DNA of 64,000 nt from Trichobilharzia szidati (taxonomy: Eukaryota; Platyhelminthes; Trematoda; Strigeidida; Schistosomatidae): contig OX235271.1 of assembly GCA_944472155.2 (NCBI GenBank), forward strand, positions 92,641,256-92,705,255. Direction: 5' to 3'. The notes below the pieces were generated by a model, which was not told where the DNA came from, made no database searches, and saw only the letters and a program-made list of their open reading frames with translations. The position numbers and the translations under genes were made by a program. Shown piece after piece: positions 25,501 to 33,675 of this stretch; within the stretch, counting starts at the first letter, position 1, and each line of letters opens with the position of its first letter.

Positions 25501-28500
25501 ACTGGTCACGACTTCCCACTAGAACCTCAGTTAACTACCTACGGTTCTCCAATGGTTCTCTAAACGATGTCAGCTCATGATGAAATCCTGTAACCAATCA
25601 ATCGAATCCCTACAAACCAATACTTGAAAATCAATGAGATGCTCACTAGCGACTGGCCGTATTCAGGTAGGCAGCTACCTGGGGCTCTAGTGGGAATTCG
25701 TAGCCAGTAGGGTGCAGCAGGTTGGGTGTGAGGACAAATGCTCACTGAAGACATTGGCTAGCGGTCGCGCTATGTCGTGAATTGACATTTGCTAATAGTC
25801 AAAAATGATCATAGATTATTTATAGAAATGTATTCACTTTAAAGGAAGTGAAAATTGAGAAAAGACAGGCTTACTTCAATGGTATATAAGTTCACTTGAG
25901 GCTGTATATCCACTTGTGAATGACGTATAGATGGTGTAGGAAACTCATGATTTACTTCAGTATTTGATGAAATCATGAATTCGGCTAAGGGAAACGAACA
26001 AAGGAATAGAAGACATTTTATGAATCATTTATAGAAACGTAAAGTACAACCGAAGAAAACAAGACAAGTAATGGAAAATAATATAACCACATACACACAG
26101 CTATATGACAATGTCACGTGTCAAGTGGTCCACAACGGAAAATTCAGCAAGGCATTCGAAGTGCATACAGGAGTAAGACAAGGCTGGCTGTCTATTATCA
26201 CCGATGATATTCTTAATTGTGGTGGACTGGATTATGCGTCAGACTGTTGGAGGCGAGGAGTCAGGAATACGCTGGACCACCGATAAGAAGACTCTAGAAG
26301 ATCTGGATTTCGTAGATGATATATGTCTAATGTCACACAAACTCGAAGACTTGCAGACGAAAACCAACAAACTGGCTGAAGAGGTAGCGAAAACAGGACT
26401 GTAGGTGAACACAGAGAAGACAGAGGTGATGAAGATAACCAATCAACAGCAACAACAACCAGCACCAATCACCATCAACAGGAGAGATTCAAAAGAGGTC
26501 ATCTCCTTCACTTATCTGGGAAGCATCGTCTCAACTACAGGCAGAACGAACAAATATGACGTCCTCATCAACTTGAAACCAGTTTGGAAATCTTCTGCAC
26601 TAACTCAGCCAGCATAAAGAACAAGATTCGGATTTTCAACACAAATGTGAAGTCAGCCAGTGCTTCTATACGGGTCAGAAACTTGCACTGCATGTCAGGA
26701 AAAGGATTTCCAACAGGTTGCAGACTTTCATCAACAGCTGCCTTCAATGGTTCCATACTACTGAAGATCAAATAGCCAGAAAGAATAAGCAACAAGAAAC
26801 TCTGGCAGCAAACCAACCAAGAGCCGGTAGCTCAACAAATATATAGGAAAAAGTGGAGATGGATAGGGCATACATTGAGGAGGCCGCCGAATGACATCGC
26901 ATGCCAGGTCCTCGAGTGGAATCCAAATGGGAAGCGACGAGTGGGTCATAGGTGATAAGGTGACATGGAGATCGTTTGAGGAAGATATGAGAGAGTTTGG
27001 TCAATCGTGGATCCAGCTGAAGAGGATGGCAGAAAACAGAACAAAGTGGAGATGTGTTGTTGAAGCCCTATGTTCCACTCGGAACGCAAGGGAATTAAAA
27101 TACATACGACGAACAAGTTAACCGTCTCAGAGAACAATCCAGTTGACTCTGTATCATTATTATGAAATAAATTTTAAAAAATGGTATGAACAGTGACAAC
27201 AGTATTGCAAATAGCTACCCAATCAACAACTCATGCATAAAGCTTATCAAGTTCACAAAGGGGTAATAGCGAGTTGTGAATAACTGTATACATATGAGAA
27301 TTAAGTCAAACTGTTAGGCCTTTGTATTTCAGTGTTTATCAGTAAAAGTAAACCGTCAGAAGAAAGCTTCATGATAACATACCTATTTCTGATTCTGAGC
27401 GTGTAGGCGTCGTTGGTAACTTCGGTGACTGTAAATCACTGACGGATAAATAATCAATACTACACGGTCCATTTATAGATACTGAGGGATTCGATTCATC
27501 ACCGATTCGTAAGTTTTGACGTGTAGGTAGGATAAGAGATTGAGGTTTCAACGGTTGTTCTTTAATTGTATTCGAAAGAAACGAACGATTTTGATGCATT
27601 CTAGAAGGACAAAATCATACGAAGTACAAATTTATTTATTTATTCAAACAATTAAGAGTTATCTAAAAATTACAACAAATTTAGAGCTAGAAGAAGGTAA
27701 ACACAACAAGTGTGAATATACTTCAAGTATATGTATAATGGTTGTTTACGTCATACCTCGAGTAGAATTACTTCCGTAATCTGACCAATTGTTTGATTTG
27801 TATTATTTAAATATATAAAGATACTCATAATAAACGGATTCATTCTTCAATGCACAAACTTTTCACAGGTATCATTAAGCGCAGATAATATACACTTTAA
27901 ATTTACTATAACACATGGAAATGGTCAACTCCAGTTACACCCTTCTCTGTTCACAGTTAGGTAAACTCAGGTGAGAACCAACGAGTTGGAAGAAGAGCCA
28001 GCCGAAACAGAAATTCAGGTGTATACAGAGAAGACACAGGAGGCGAAGATACCCGACCAAATTACAACAAACACCAATCACTATCAAGGGGAGAAATCTT
28101 ACTTAAGCAGTACTACCTCAATTATAGGCGACAGAGATGAGGATGTGTTAAAGCCAGTGAGGAGTGAGGAAGCGAAAAAGCGGCATTCACCACTCTTAAA
28201 TCAGTGTGGAGAACTACATCACTTGGCATAACGAACAAGATCCAAATTTTCGACACTAACATCAAGTGTCACTGCGCTTCGATATGCTCCAGAGACTTGG
28301 AGTGCATGTTATCAGAGGCATTTCCAACAACCAGTCGTCGCTTGATACTGATGATTAGGTGACTGGTCAAAAAGCATAAGCAACAAGGAACTATAGAAGA
28401 CAGTTAATTTGCCAAAAACATACCACTACTACTAATAATAATTTGCTTTATTCCAAAACAGTACTTGCGATACAGAATGGAATTCTCAGCATTTTTACTA

Positions 28501-31500
28501 CAGTATTGCATCCAGTTAGTACATTACCAATAAATAGAATTCCACATAGATCAAGGCAATCTCAGTTCATTATGACAACAACATATTAGCATATCGGTAG
28601 CAAGCCAAGATTGAAAAGTGTTTGAAGGTGTTAGAAAAGTAGGTGCTAGCATATTTACTGGCGTAAGCGGAAGAAAGAAACAAAGCAGCACATAACAGAA
28701 AAAAAAGAGAGAGAAAAGGAAAAGAAAGAAAGCGTTGTACCTATAAATGATATGAGTTGGAAAGACGAGATCCAGTTGTTCTGCTGACTATTTAATAAGT
28801 TATAGGCATCATGCCTAATGCTTTCTTTATCGCACAGAACACGAACTAAGTAGTGTATGGTTGAGTTTTGTACCTGCTACTGCGAGCATATAGTTTTCTA
28901 TATAGGCTTCTGGTTCTGCCTGATGAGATGAAAGGGGAGAGTTGTGAATGAAGAGGGTGGTGTGAGTTAGATAAAATGGATTTAGCCCATTTTTCACATG
29001 AGTCCATGTACCTGTCAACCAGAATATTAACAAGCTGGTTAAGCGGCACGTTGCTTACTCTGCTGACAACCATTAACATCCTGCGTAATAAGGTATAGTT
29101 TTTCTTCAATAACCCGGGATAGGCTGGACACACACTGACATCACAAAGCAGGCCTTCGAGTGGGAACAGAGTGTCAACCTTAGGTTTGATATCCTCAGTA
29201 AATATTCAGTAGCTAACACCTGAAATCGAACACTTATGTGTCACTATGCTACCTCATTTTGGACGTAAAGCAACCTTTACTCTGTTTAGTAGTTGACATT
29301 ATATCACATTTTATATTTTTAAACACCCCCCCCCCTCCTGATTGAAATGAACAGATTGTGTTAGACAGCTGTTACAGAATAGGATACATCACCTGACCAA
29401 AAAAACAATCCTAAGCGCTCCTGAGATTAAATACTACAAGAATGTTAGCTTACAATATAGATTTTCTTGTACAAAAGCTACCAGATCGTAGAAGAAGAAT
29501 AGACAGTATTTTGTGTTAAAGAAAAATCCCAATACACACACACCACAAACACATACATGCAAAGTAATCTCTCTCTCTTAATGCATAATCAAACATGCTT
29601 TGTTCACATATGGAAGAAATTGTACTTTAAAATAAATATGCGGTAAAATAAATTCCTATTTAATTTTTGTTCAAAAAGACACTCTGCAAATAAAAAACAT
29701 GTGATTCTACACATTCATACAAGCTTTAAAGAAAGGAGATATCTCACCAACAAAGACATAAACCAAAATGCATTCGCACAAATAAAATTAATTATAATAT
29801 GCATGTACTAAAAGTTTGCAAGTTCGCTTCAATATACCCATACAAATCCCAGAATCAATTATGCCTGCCTTTATGGATTAGTTCCATATTTAAATCACCG
29901 ATAACTAGTAACATTTAGTGAACAAAAAAACATAGAAAACACTCCTATTAGCCAACTGACGACAAAAGACAATACCAATATCCGTGATCCGGGTCAAACT
30001 ATGACTGACTGAGCTACAATGTAGAATTTTGTTTAGAAGTGCAGCACTTCAAGTTGCCATGCTCCAGAAAGAATGTATACAGACAGCGAAAAGAAATGCT
30101 AAGAAACTATACTACACATGGAAATGTACGGACTAGAGAATAATTGCAAGGAGGATGACGAGAATTTGATGGATCTAGGCGTTGATAAAGAGAACATCTG
30201 CACCAGTCAGAGCAATTTTAAACCGTATCACCAACAAGCTCCAGCAACTGACTCATAGTGTCTCACAGACCCCAAACAGGCAGTCTACCTGCTTTTACGT
30301 GGCCTGGAGCAACAGTTATAGACTTAATGGATTGATTCCATGTTTTTTTGATTACCCTTAAGTCTTTTTCAGCGTCAGTGGCATAGCGGTTAGGACTCTC
30401 GCCGACCATGCACATGGTCCGGGGTTCCATCCCCGGCCGCTAACGCACTGCTTTACCTCACTAAGCCAGAAATAATGCTGGTGAAGAGGAAAGGTTGAAC
30501 ATGAGGCTAGCAACCCTATCCTGTAAAATAAACACTGCTAAAGAAACTTCAAGCCACTAGCTTGAAGCCCTATGTTCCACTGGGGAACGTGAAGGAAAAG
30601 AAAAGTCTATTTCAACCCAATTTTATGTCAGCTAACATTTGCTCTATAAGGAAGATGACGGCTTGGCATGCTTAGCGAGTGTTCTAGCCTTTTCAATCGA
30701 TGCAACCTCAAAATCTGATAGATTGACTTGCCTTCACTACCTAACACTTTACGCTTAACCTCAATATTGCTGAGTATTTTATACCACTTAATGTAAGCGA
30801 AATAGCATAAACATCTGTGGTTAGAAACGGCTAACCTCTTCAAGTCTCGCACTTTCAACAGATATAAAGAAGGACGGAGAGAATTACTGAGCACTGCATA
30901 CGCCCTTTGATCGATAACCAAGTATCACATCTATGCCCCGGATGATGTAAATTAGCTAATGCCACACGATGCTTTTGTATCCGAGTTGGCATTTAGTCAA
31001 CAATCAGCTCGCCAGGACTTATACAACTCTCAAAATAAAGATAGTGATCAATACATTCAACCTATTTCAATTCCTGTCCTTAAACTAAACACCGGTGGTC
31101 AAACTATGCAACGTATATCAACTAATGAATGCATTCGTCGGAATTCTGTTATCCAAAGGATTTTGAATGTGATACACAGACATTAGATAATATTAACCAA
31201 GGATTAAAAGTTTTGATATGTATAATCCACGCCTTGATATAAGATGAACCAACTGATTATGAGGAACAGTCGAGGACGACAAGGAATTTCTTCGATTAGG
31301 CTTCTATCTATACAATTTTAGTAGATATAAAATGGTTTTGACCGAGAAGAAAAGAACAAAAAAACTTTTAATTCCTATACAATGTATCGCTTAAGAAATC
31401 TGTCGTAAGGCTATCTGACTAAAACCGTATATTAATCTTTCCAAATTACGAACCAAAAAAACAGCAGATCCCAGTTGGTATTCCTGATTGTGGTGGATTG

Positions 31501-32976
31501 GATCATGCGGAAGACCATGGCGATCGAGAAGACAGGCATACATTGGACTAAGAAAAAGACACTAGAAGATCTGGACTTGGCGAATGATTAAAGGTCTAAT
31601 GTCACACAAACCCGAGGACTTACAGGTGAAATAAGTTGGCAGAAAAAAAAAGCCAAGTCAGAACTTCAAGTGAATACAGAGAAGGCAGAGATGATGAAGA
31701 TATTTAACCGCAACCATCAACAATAACAACAAGCACTATCGACGAGAGAAATCTGAAAGAAGTCGCTTCTTTCACCTATCTAGGTAGCATCGTTTCAACT
31801 ACGGATAAGGATGTCGAAGCCAGTCAGGATAGAAAAAAGAGAACAGACATTCGTTAATCCAAAATCAATGTGGAAATTTGCTGTACAAGATTAGAATTTT
31901 CAACACTAATGTCTACTCAGCGCCTCTATATGGTTTTAGAGACTTGGCGGGTCACGAAAAGCATTTCCAAGCGGCAGCAGACTTTGATTAACAGATGCTA
32001 TTCGCTTCATACTGAAGATCAGATGGCTTGACCAGAAAGAATAAGAAACAAGGAACTCTGGGAACAAACCAACCAAGAACCTATCACCCAACAAATATGT
32101 CGAAGGGAATGGAGATGGACTGAACACGCTGGGAAGATCGCTGAGTGACATAACGTGCCAGGCCATTGAGTGGTACCCGGATAGGAAACCACCGATAGGG
32201 TTGACGTCACACGGTGACATGGAGGAGATAACAGCCTAGGAACCAGCTAAAAAGGACTGCGGAGAACAGAGTGAAAAGGAGGTGTATTGTTGAAGCCCTA
32301 TTCTACTTGGAACCTAAGGGAATTATTATTGCTCATTTTTAAATTACCCAACAAAACAAAAAGTATAAACAAATTGCTACAGAACCATTTTACAGGTTCG
32401 CCGAAACGATTCTTACGAAAAGAATTAAACACCTGAATGTAACCACGCGACAATCGTCTCCAGAGCTTTTCCCTGGACAATGAAGCACATGTTTTCTGTA
32501 ACAATTAGTGATGTTACTACACAACTTCAATATTCACAAATTCGACTAACTGGCTGTAAACAAGGTATCGAATCTTAAGTGTACATAGAACTGACAAGAC
32601 TAAGTTAACAAAAAATTTCCTTATTCCATTCATTAGTTATGTACTGCTTTTATTACTTTAGTAGATCAGCTTAAAATAGACAAAATGTCAGTGAAAAGTT
32701 CCTACAAAGGGAAATACTAACGAAGGTAGGTAGGTAATTAGTTAACTCATCTGTGGAGAAATTCTCACCTTTCATCATCTACTGCATTTATAAACTAGCC
32801 TTATAAAATCAAATCACAAATACCACATTTTATAAATCAAAATGTAAGGTTAAAAAAGAAGCTTACTTGAAGAATATATGATGTTCAACACAGGTTCTAT
32901 AGAAACGTTTAGCTAATTTTCGGCAAGCAAATTTACATGTAAGCAGAATTCGAGGAGTGGAAGATGACTTAATTTT
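12943..32976 (-). CDS. FERM-domain protein gene, partial (multi-exon)
   Basis: Minus-strand exons were inferred from splice sites and matching phases: 32976-32867, 32472-32394, then (after at least one unseen exon) 27600-27383, 25984-25875, 23025-22724, 18924-18714 (or reading on to a stop at 18660) and probably 13157-12943. Joins 32867/32472, 27383/25984, 25875/23025 and 22724/18924 keep frame exactly. The first exon ends the FERM C lobe (KRFYRTCVEHHIFFK; family consensus W/Y-K-x-CVEHHTFFR). The downstream exons encode a polar Ser/Thr/Pro/Asn-rich tail without a recognised domain. FERM proteins link membrane proteins and lipids to the cortical cytoskeleton. The subfamily (FRMD, FARP or PTPN type) cannot be decided. 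The N-terminal FERM lobes must lie upstream of 32976, in the gap or beyond the window. All introns are loaded with retroelements. Confidence 0.65.
13389..13910 (-). mobile_element. Penelope-like element 3' part with GIY-YIG remnant and hammerhead end
   Basis: The minus-strand frame at 13574-13909 reads YIDQSGCPLRIRIQEHKLAV, then DNYGHHFDWDNVKILNR and EFLEAWYTSE, the same GIY-YIG nuclease tail as the copy at 14541-15032. The N-terminal half of the nuclease is missing. The 3' end carries the terminal-repeat sequence with a hammerhead fold (13421-13464). It lies in an intron of the FERM gene. Confidence 0.75.
13421..13464 (-). ncRNA. Type-I hammerhead ribozyme motif of a PLE
   Basis: On the minus strand: stem I TTGCG/CGCAA (5 bp), core CTGAAGA, a 7-bp helix II (GTTGTCC/GGACGAC) with an AGAA loop, GAAA, the minimal palindromic stem III AGCT and cleavage base C (13426), then CGCAA. 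Every conserved core base is present. It is the most intact hammerhead in the window. A loopless AGCT stem III suggests cleavage as a dimer. Confidence 0.75.
14281..14322 (-). ncRNA. Type-I hammerhead motif, left arm of PLE
   Basis: This is the reverse-complement twin of 15009-15050. Minus-strand stem I is TGCG/CGCA, with core CTGAAGA, helix II GTCGCC/GGTGAT, GAAA and stem III AGCT. Confidence 0.7.
14511..15032 (+). pseudogene. PLE GIY-YIG endonuclease segment
   Basis: An open frame without a usable start reads NIIYKINCNNCEKHYIGQSG, then RPLRLRIHEHKLAVKRHD, FDWDNVQILHRR and AREFLEAWHSSE, and runs to TAG at 15030-15032. It shows the GIY-YIG pattern (I-Y-K-I ... H-Y-I-G-Q-S-G-R) plus the zinc-finger-like C-x2-C typical of PLE nucleases. 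The RT part is absent (5' truncation). The last codons and stop lie inside the right arm, and the stop falls in helix II of the hammerhead, so protein and ribozyme sequences overlap. Confidence 0.75.
15009..15050 (+). ncRNA. Type-I hammerhead motif, right arm of PLE
   Basis: Stem I TGCG (15009-15012)/CGCA (15047-15050). Core CTGAAGA at 15013-15019. Helix II GTCGCC/GGTGAT has six pairs, two of them G-U. GAAA is at 15039-15042, stem III AGCT (15042-15045) is loopless, and the cleavage base is T15046. All invariant core bases are present. Confidence 0.72.
15102..16090. other. Unassigned intronic sequence
   Basis: No exon or clear repeat is seen. 15124-15327 has a minus-strand open frame of uncertain meaning. 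AT-rich elsewhere. Confidence 0.3.
16095..16640 (+). repeat. Interspersed repeat family X
   Basis: Old copy of an unnamed repeat also present at 19050-19420, 29980-30960, 44545-44880 and 49490-50300. Shared landmarks are GATATCCGGCTATCGAT (reverse at 50190), CATCATCTTCCTTATCT, GGCCACGTAGACAG and TCAATGGTTGGAGAAC. Confidence 0.6.
17495..18215 (+). mobile_element. RTE/SR2-like element, C-terminal part and 3' tail
   Basis: It covers NKIHIFNSNVKSVLLYGSET, WRVTKSTSNKL, TFINSCLRSILQIRWP and the WK tail, then the short 3' UTR ending GAAGCTCTATGTTCCTC and an AAT repeat. Frameshifts divide it into several frames. It has no RT core, so it is 5'-truncated as usual for LINEs. Confidence 0.8.
18215..18430 (+). 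repeat. Sm-alpha-like repeat head (family D)
   Basis: The start GATGGTTGGAGGCAATCGGA recurs reversed at 60662-60785. The part from 18300 (GAGATTCGAAGCCGGGTCAC) matches 8860-8930, where it leads into a hammerhead. Here the hammerhead portion is too diverged to recognise. Confidence 0.5.
18660..18924 (-). CDS. Exon of FERM-protein tail (splice or terminal)
   Basis: The acceptor is a strong T-run followed by ACAG. The frame reads AVNDSLLMPPENSNFESSS, then a Cys-containing polar stretch. It either splices at CAA|GTGAGT (18714) or reads through to a stop at 18660-18662. A weak donor at 18665 (ATAA|GTTAAC) would be the one that fits the phase of the exon at 13157. Confidence 0.6.
19050..19420 (+). 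repeat. Interspersed repeat family X
   Basis: Near-identical by eye to 44545-44880 (shared GGTCAAACCAAAACATGG, TAAGCCACGTAGGAAG, CTTCCTGGTTGGGGTCCTCG). Confidence 0.65.
19674..19712 (-). ncRNA. Hammerhead-like motif, left arm
   Basis: The minus strand reads GATGATTCCC, then CTAGGATGAAAC, the palindromic stem III ACAGCTGT, cleavage base C and CAGTAC. The first core bases are altered (ACGATGA), so it is degenerate. Confidence 0.5.
19983..20027 (+). ncRNA. Hammerhead-like motif, right arm
   Basis: Stem I ACTG (19984-19987)/CAGT (20022-20025), core CTGATGA (19988-19994), GAAA (20010-20013), stem III ACAGATGT and cleavage base C20021. The helix II closing pair is T-T instead of G-C. It corresponds to the Sm-alpha core CTGATGAGTCCC...GGACGAAAC. 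Confidence 0.6.
20091..20920. other. Unassigned intronic sequence
   Basis: AT-rich. The 70-codon frame at 20371-20583 shows no recognisable domain and no clear splice context. Confidence 0.3.
20924..21670 (+). mobile_element. Penelope-like element, C-terminal coding end and 3' UTR
   Basis: It reads REHYPAWLVKGDQKRVYSSV, then TEHLVNSGHSAPFEKSFKVI, YKIQSNLSKG and LAIQKLKPTLCIQKKYVQPL to a stop near 21200. This is the region after GIY-YIG in PLEs. A 3' UTR of about 400 nt ends in a hammerhead-like motif (21595-21636). Everything upstream is missing. Confidence 0.75.
21595..21636 (+). ncRNA. Hammerhead-like motif at PLE 3' end
   Basis: Stem I AGC (21595-21597)/GCT (21634-21636). The core reads CTaGATGA, with one inserted A. 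Helix II GAC-TTC-GTC carries an extra T. GAAA is at 21616-21619, stem III is the 14-nt palindrome AAGAAAATTTTCTT (21619-21632), and the cleavage base is C21633. Confidence 0.5.
22503..22537. repeat. (ATT)n microsatellite
   Basis: About eleven ATT units within the PLE 3' UTR. Confidence 0.9.
22599..22639 (+). ncRNA. Hammerhead-like motif at PLE 3' end
   Basis: Stem I AAGC (22599-22602)/GCTT (22636-22639), core CTGAAGA (22603-22609), GAAA (22620-22623), stem III the 12-nt perfect palindrome AACAATATTGTT (22623-22634), cleavage base C22635. Helix II (AGATCTAATT) is weak. Confidence 0.6.
22724..23025 (-). CDS. Exon of FERM-protein tail
   Basis: Acceptor ATATTTAG, donor GATGA|GTGAGT. It encodes about 100 residues beginning KTYSTEHLVPSTSYAPSA and ending STPANTQLSFSLDDx. 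Acidic, Ser/Thr-rich and free of known domains. The GA phase joins T-GCT at 18924 to read D-A-V-N-D. Confidence 0.65.
23026..23858. other. Unassigned intronic sequence
   Basis: No exon or repeat is recognised. The frame at 23559-23750 has no recognisable product. Confidence 0.3.
23860..24034 (+). mobile_element. Sm-alpha-like hammerhead repeat
   Basis: A truncated tRNA-like head (GAGCTCGCTTTGTAACCGG, B-box GGGTTCGAATCCCAG) runs straight into a hammerhead region (23946-23993), then the conserved 3' part CCAATGGTTCTCCAACTGAT. Its end abuts a reversed RTE copy. Confidence 0.7.
23946..23993 (+). ncRNA. Hammerhead-like motif
   Basis: CTGATGA (23951-23957), three extra bases AGA, helix II GTCCC...GAAC (decayed), GAAA, palindromic ACAGCTGT, cleavage base C23987 and CAGTAC. 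The stem I partner GTACTG overlaps the core, as if CTG had been lost from GTACTG-CTGATGA. Confidence 0.55.
24035..24592 (-). mobile_element. RTE/SR2-like element, C-terminal part and 3' tail
   Basis: The longest clean RTE C-terminus here (frame 24181-24591): KNKIRIFNSNVKSVLLYGSE, TWRVTKSTSNKLQTF, INRCLRSILKIRWPARKD and KKWRWIDHTLRKPPGDNI, then the 3' UTR with GAAGCCCTATGTTCCTC and an AAT-rich end near 24038. It lacks the RT catalytic core. Confidence 0.85.
24860..25090 (+). CDS. Hypothetical exon-like open frame
   Basis: The open frame between an acceptor-like TTGTAG and TTTTAG|GTAAAT has coding-like composition (KIRIERITIPSVFRVCQNPS, then LTIKALTAALNDRSFNLKVI). No domain is recognised. It lies antisense in an intron of the FERM gene and could be a repeat relic. 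Confidence 0.2.
25175..25800. mobile_element. Sm-alpha-like hammerhead repeat, inverted arrangement
   Basis: A complete minus-strand unit (about 25199-25530: 3' arm, hammerhead, tRNA-like head with B-box GGGTTCGAACCTCAG and A-box TGGCTTAATGG) is followed by a plus-strand arm (25545-25645) pairing with 25175-25260. The 5' part of another unit follows (CTCTAGTGGGAATTCGTAG, GTGAGGACAAATGC). Confidence 0.7.
25265..25324 (-). ncRNA. Hammerhead-like motif
   Basis: The minus strand reads CTGATGAAGAGTCCC, then AAGGACGAAAC, AACCGTC and CTGTAC. Core and helix II (GTCC/GGAC, 4 bp) are intact apart from an AGA insertion. Stem III has a small AACC loop. Stem I complementarity is poor. Confidence 0.55.
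25875..25984 (-). CDS. Exon of FERM-protein tail
   Basis: Acceptor TCCCTTAG, donor GAA|GTAAGC. It reads EFMISSNTEVNHEFPTPSIR and on to NLYTIE, and ends in phase 0. The next exon (23025) begins in phase 0. Confidence 0.6.
26070..27115 (+). mobile_element. RTE/SR2-like element with RT core, most complete copy
   Basis: The RT core reads QLYDNVTCQVVHNGKFSKAF, EVHTGVRQG, then (next frame) LEDLDFVDDICLMSHKLEDL with the F-V-D-D catalytic box, KTEVMKITNQ and VISFTYLGSIVSTTGR. A rearranged NVKSA...RVRNLHC region follows, then a WRWIGHTLRRPPND-like stretch and the 3' tail GAAGCCCTATGTTCCACTCG. Frameshifts and a stop after GL make it a pseudogene. It is an intronic insertion in the FERM gene. Confidence 0.85.
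27383..27600 (-). CDS. Exon of FERM-protein tail
   Basis: Acceptor CCTTCTAG, donor ATAG|GTATGT. It encodes about 72 polar residues (SVSINGPCSIDYLSVSDLQS, PTTPTRSESEIG). It ends in phase 1 and joins 25984 to make an Ala codon. Confidence 0.6.
27960..28430 (+). mobile_element. Decayed RTE-like fragment
   Basis: Weak but ordered similarity to the RTE RT: the equivalents of NELEEEPAETEIQV, TEKTQ, a YLS/T..I block and the NKIQIF segment. Many indels. No tail is visible. Confidence 0.55.
28431..28838. other. Unassigned intronic sequence
   Basis: A-rich. No feature recognised. Confidence 0.3.
28840..29160 (-). mobile_element. Retrotransposon-derived fragment, probable non-LTR C-terminus
   Basis: The minus-strand frame 28846-29133 reads CPAYPGLLKKNYTLLRRMLM, VVSRVSNVPLNQLVNILVDR, then SHHPLHSQLSPFISSGRTRS and YRKLYARSSRYK. 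The pattern of hydrophobic helix, PLHS, SGRTRS and RTSRYK resembles C-terminal ends of CR1-type and similar elements. The family is not certain. Confidence 0.45.
29230..29978. other. Unassigned intronic sequence
   Basis: AT-rich, with a C-tract at 29326-29337 and a short CACA-rich stretch near 29535. It could hold the missing FERM exon, but none was recognised. Confidence 0.3.
29980..30960 (-). repeat. Interspersed repeat family X, split by a SINE
   Basis: The minus-strand copy of family X in two parts (30603-30960 and 29980-30371), colinear with 16095-16640. It is interrupted by the SINE at 30372-30602. Landmarks: GTCATCTTCCTTATAGAG, TTAAGGGTAATCAAAA, CAGACCCCAAACAGG (plus strand). Confidence 0.6.
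30360..30614 (+). mobile_element. tRNA-derived SINE, family A head with RTE-like tail
   Basis: The head is the family A tRNA-like sequence (GTGGCATAGCGGTTAGGACT, B-box GGGGTTCCATCCCC). The body and tail are those of the SINE at 11587 (GAGGCTAGCAACCC) and end GAAGCCCTATGTTCCACTG like the RTE 3' end. Flanks aagtctttttca (30360-30371) and aagtctatttca (30603-30614) form a 12-bp target-site duplication with one mismatch, and family X resumes after it. Confidence 0.8.
30959..31186 (+). CDS. Hypothetical open frame
   Basis: A 75-codon frame with coding-like composition (DLYNSQNKDSDQYIQPISIP, then TGGQTMQRISTNECIRRNS). Its first third overlaps the end of repeat family X. No domain and no splice sites are recognised. 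It is on the strand opposite to the surrounding FERM gene. Confidence 0.15.
   Translation: MPHDAFVSELAFSQQSARQDLYNSQNKDSDQYIQPISIPVLKLNTGGQTMQRISTNECIRRNSVIQRILNVIHRH
31490..32330 (+). mobile_element. RTE-like element, decayed
   Basis: Colinear with 26200-27100: the GGTGGATTGGATCATGCGG block, KTLEDLDL, LMSHKPEDL, TYLGSIVSTT-like region and a 3' tail TTGAAGCCCTATTCTACTTG. Heavily frameshifted. Confidence 0.75.
32394..32472 (-). CDS. Exon following the FERM C lobe
   Basis: The acceptor is GTCCAG and the suggested donor is CCT|GTAAAA. It reads KLWRRLSRGYIQVFNSFRK, then NRFGEP. A stronger-looking donor (C|GTAAGA) lies inside the exon. Neither gives the phase needed by the exon at 27600, so an exon between them is missing from this reading. 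Confidence 0.55.
32867..32976 (-). CDS. Exon: end of FERM C lobe
   Basis: The exon is bounded by the acceptor TTTCAG and donor AA|GTAAGC. It encodes 36 residues ending CRKLAKRFYRTCVEHHIFF, the last helix of a FERM F3/PH-like lobe with the hallmark CVEHH. It ends in phase 2 and joins the exon at 32472 to give K-E-K-L-W-R-R-L-S-R-G. Confidence 0.75.
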
Positions 32977-33178
32977 CTGAAATTCAAAACAAGAATGTCA
33001 AACATAATTATGTGACAAATGAAATATTTATATTATGATGCATTTTATAAACAATGGTCAGGTTTCAGAAGGCTTCACTAATTCGAAGATAAGTTTCGCC
33101 TACAATTGAAATCACCTCTACATCTATAGAAAACAATGAAGTACGGAATAGTTACTTCGGTACAGTTCTGGCAAGTGC

Positions 33179-33675
33179 NNNNNNNNNNNNNNNNNNNNNN
33201 NNNNNNNNNNNNNNNNNNNNNNNNNNNNNNNNNNNNNNNNNNNNNNNNNNNNNNNNNNNNNNNNNNNNNNNNNNNNNNNNNNNNNNNNNNNNNNNNNNNN
33301 NNNNNNNNNNNNNNNNNNNNNNNNNNNNNNNNNNNNNNNNNNNNNNNNNNNNNNNNNNNNNNNNNNNNNNNNNNNNNNNNNNNNNNNNNNNNNNNNNNNN
33401 NNNNNNNNNNNNNNNNNNNNNNNNNNNNNNNNNNNNNNNNNNNNNNNNNNNNNNNNNNNNNNNNNNNNNNNNNNNNNNNNNNNNNNNNNNNNNNNNNNNN
33501 NNNNNNNNNNNNNNNNNNNNNNNNNNNNNNNNNNNNNNNNNNNNNNNNNNNNNNNNNNNNNNNNNNNNNNNNNNNNNNNNNNNNNNNNNNNNNNNNNNNN
33601 NNNNNNNNNNNNNNNNNNNNNNNNNNNNNNNNNNNNNNNNNNNNNNNNNNNNNNNNNNNNNNNNNNNNNNNNNNN
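33179..33675. other. Assembly gap (497 N)
   Basis: An uninterrupted run of N. It lies just upstream (in gene order) of the last seen FERM exon and may contain earlier FERM exons. Confidence 1.

Noticed and set aside
29326..29337. C-tract as telomere or regulatory signal
   Set aside because: It is a short isolated homopolymer without neighbouring structure.
33092..33178. Possible FERM exon at the gap edge (minus strand, acceptor TTTTCTATAG)
   Set aside because: The acceptor looks good, but none of the three frames ends at a donor with the phase needed by the exon at 32976.
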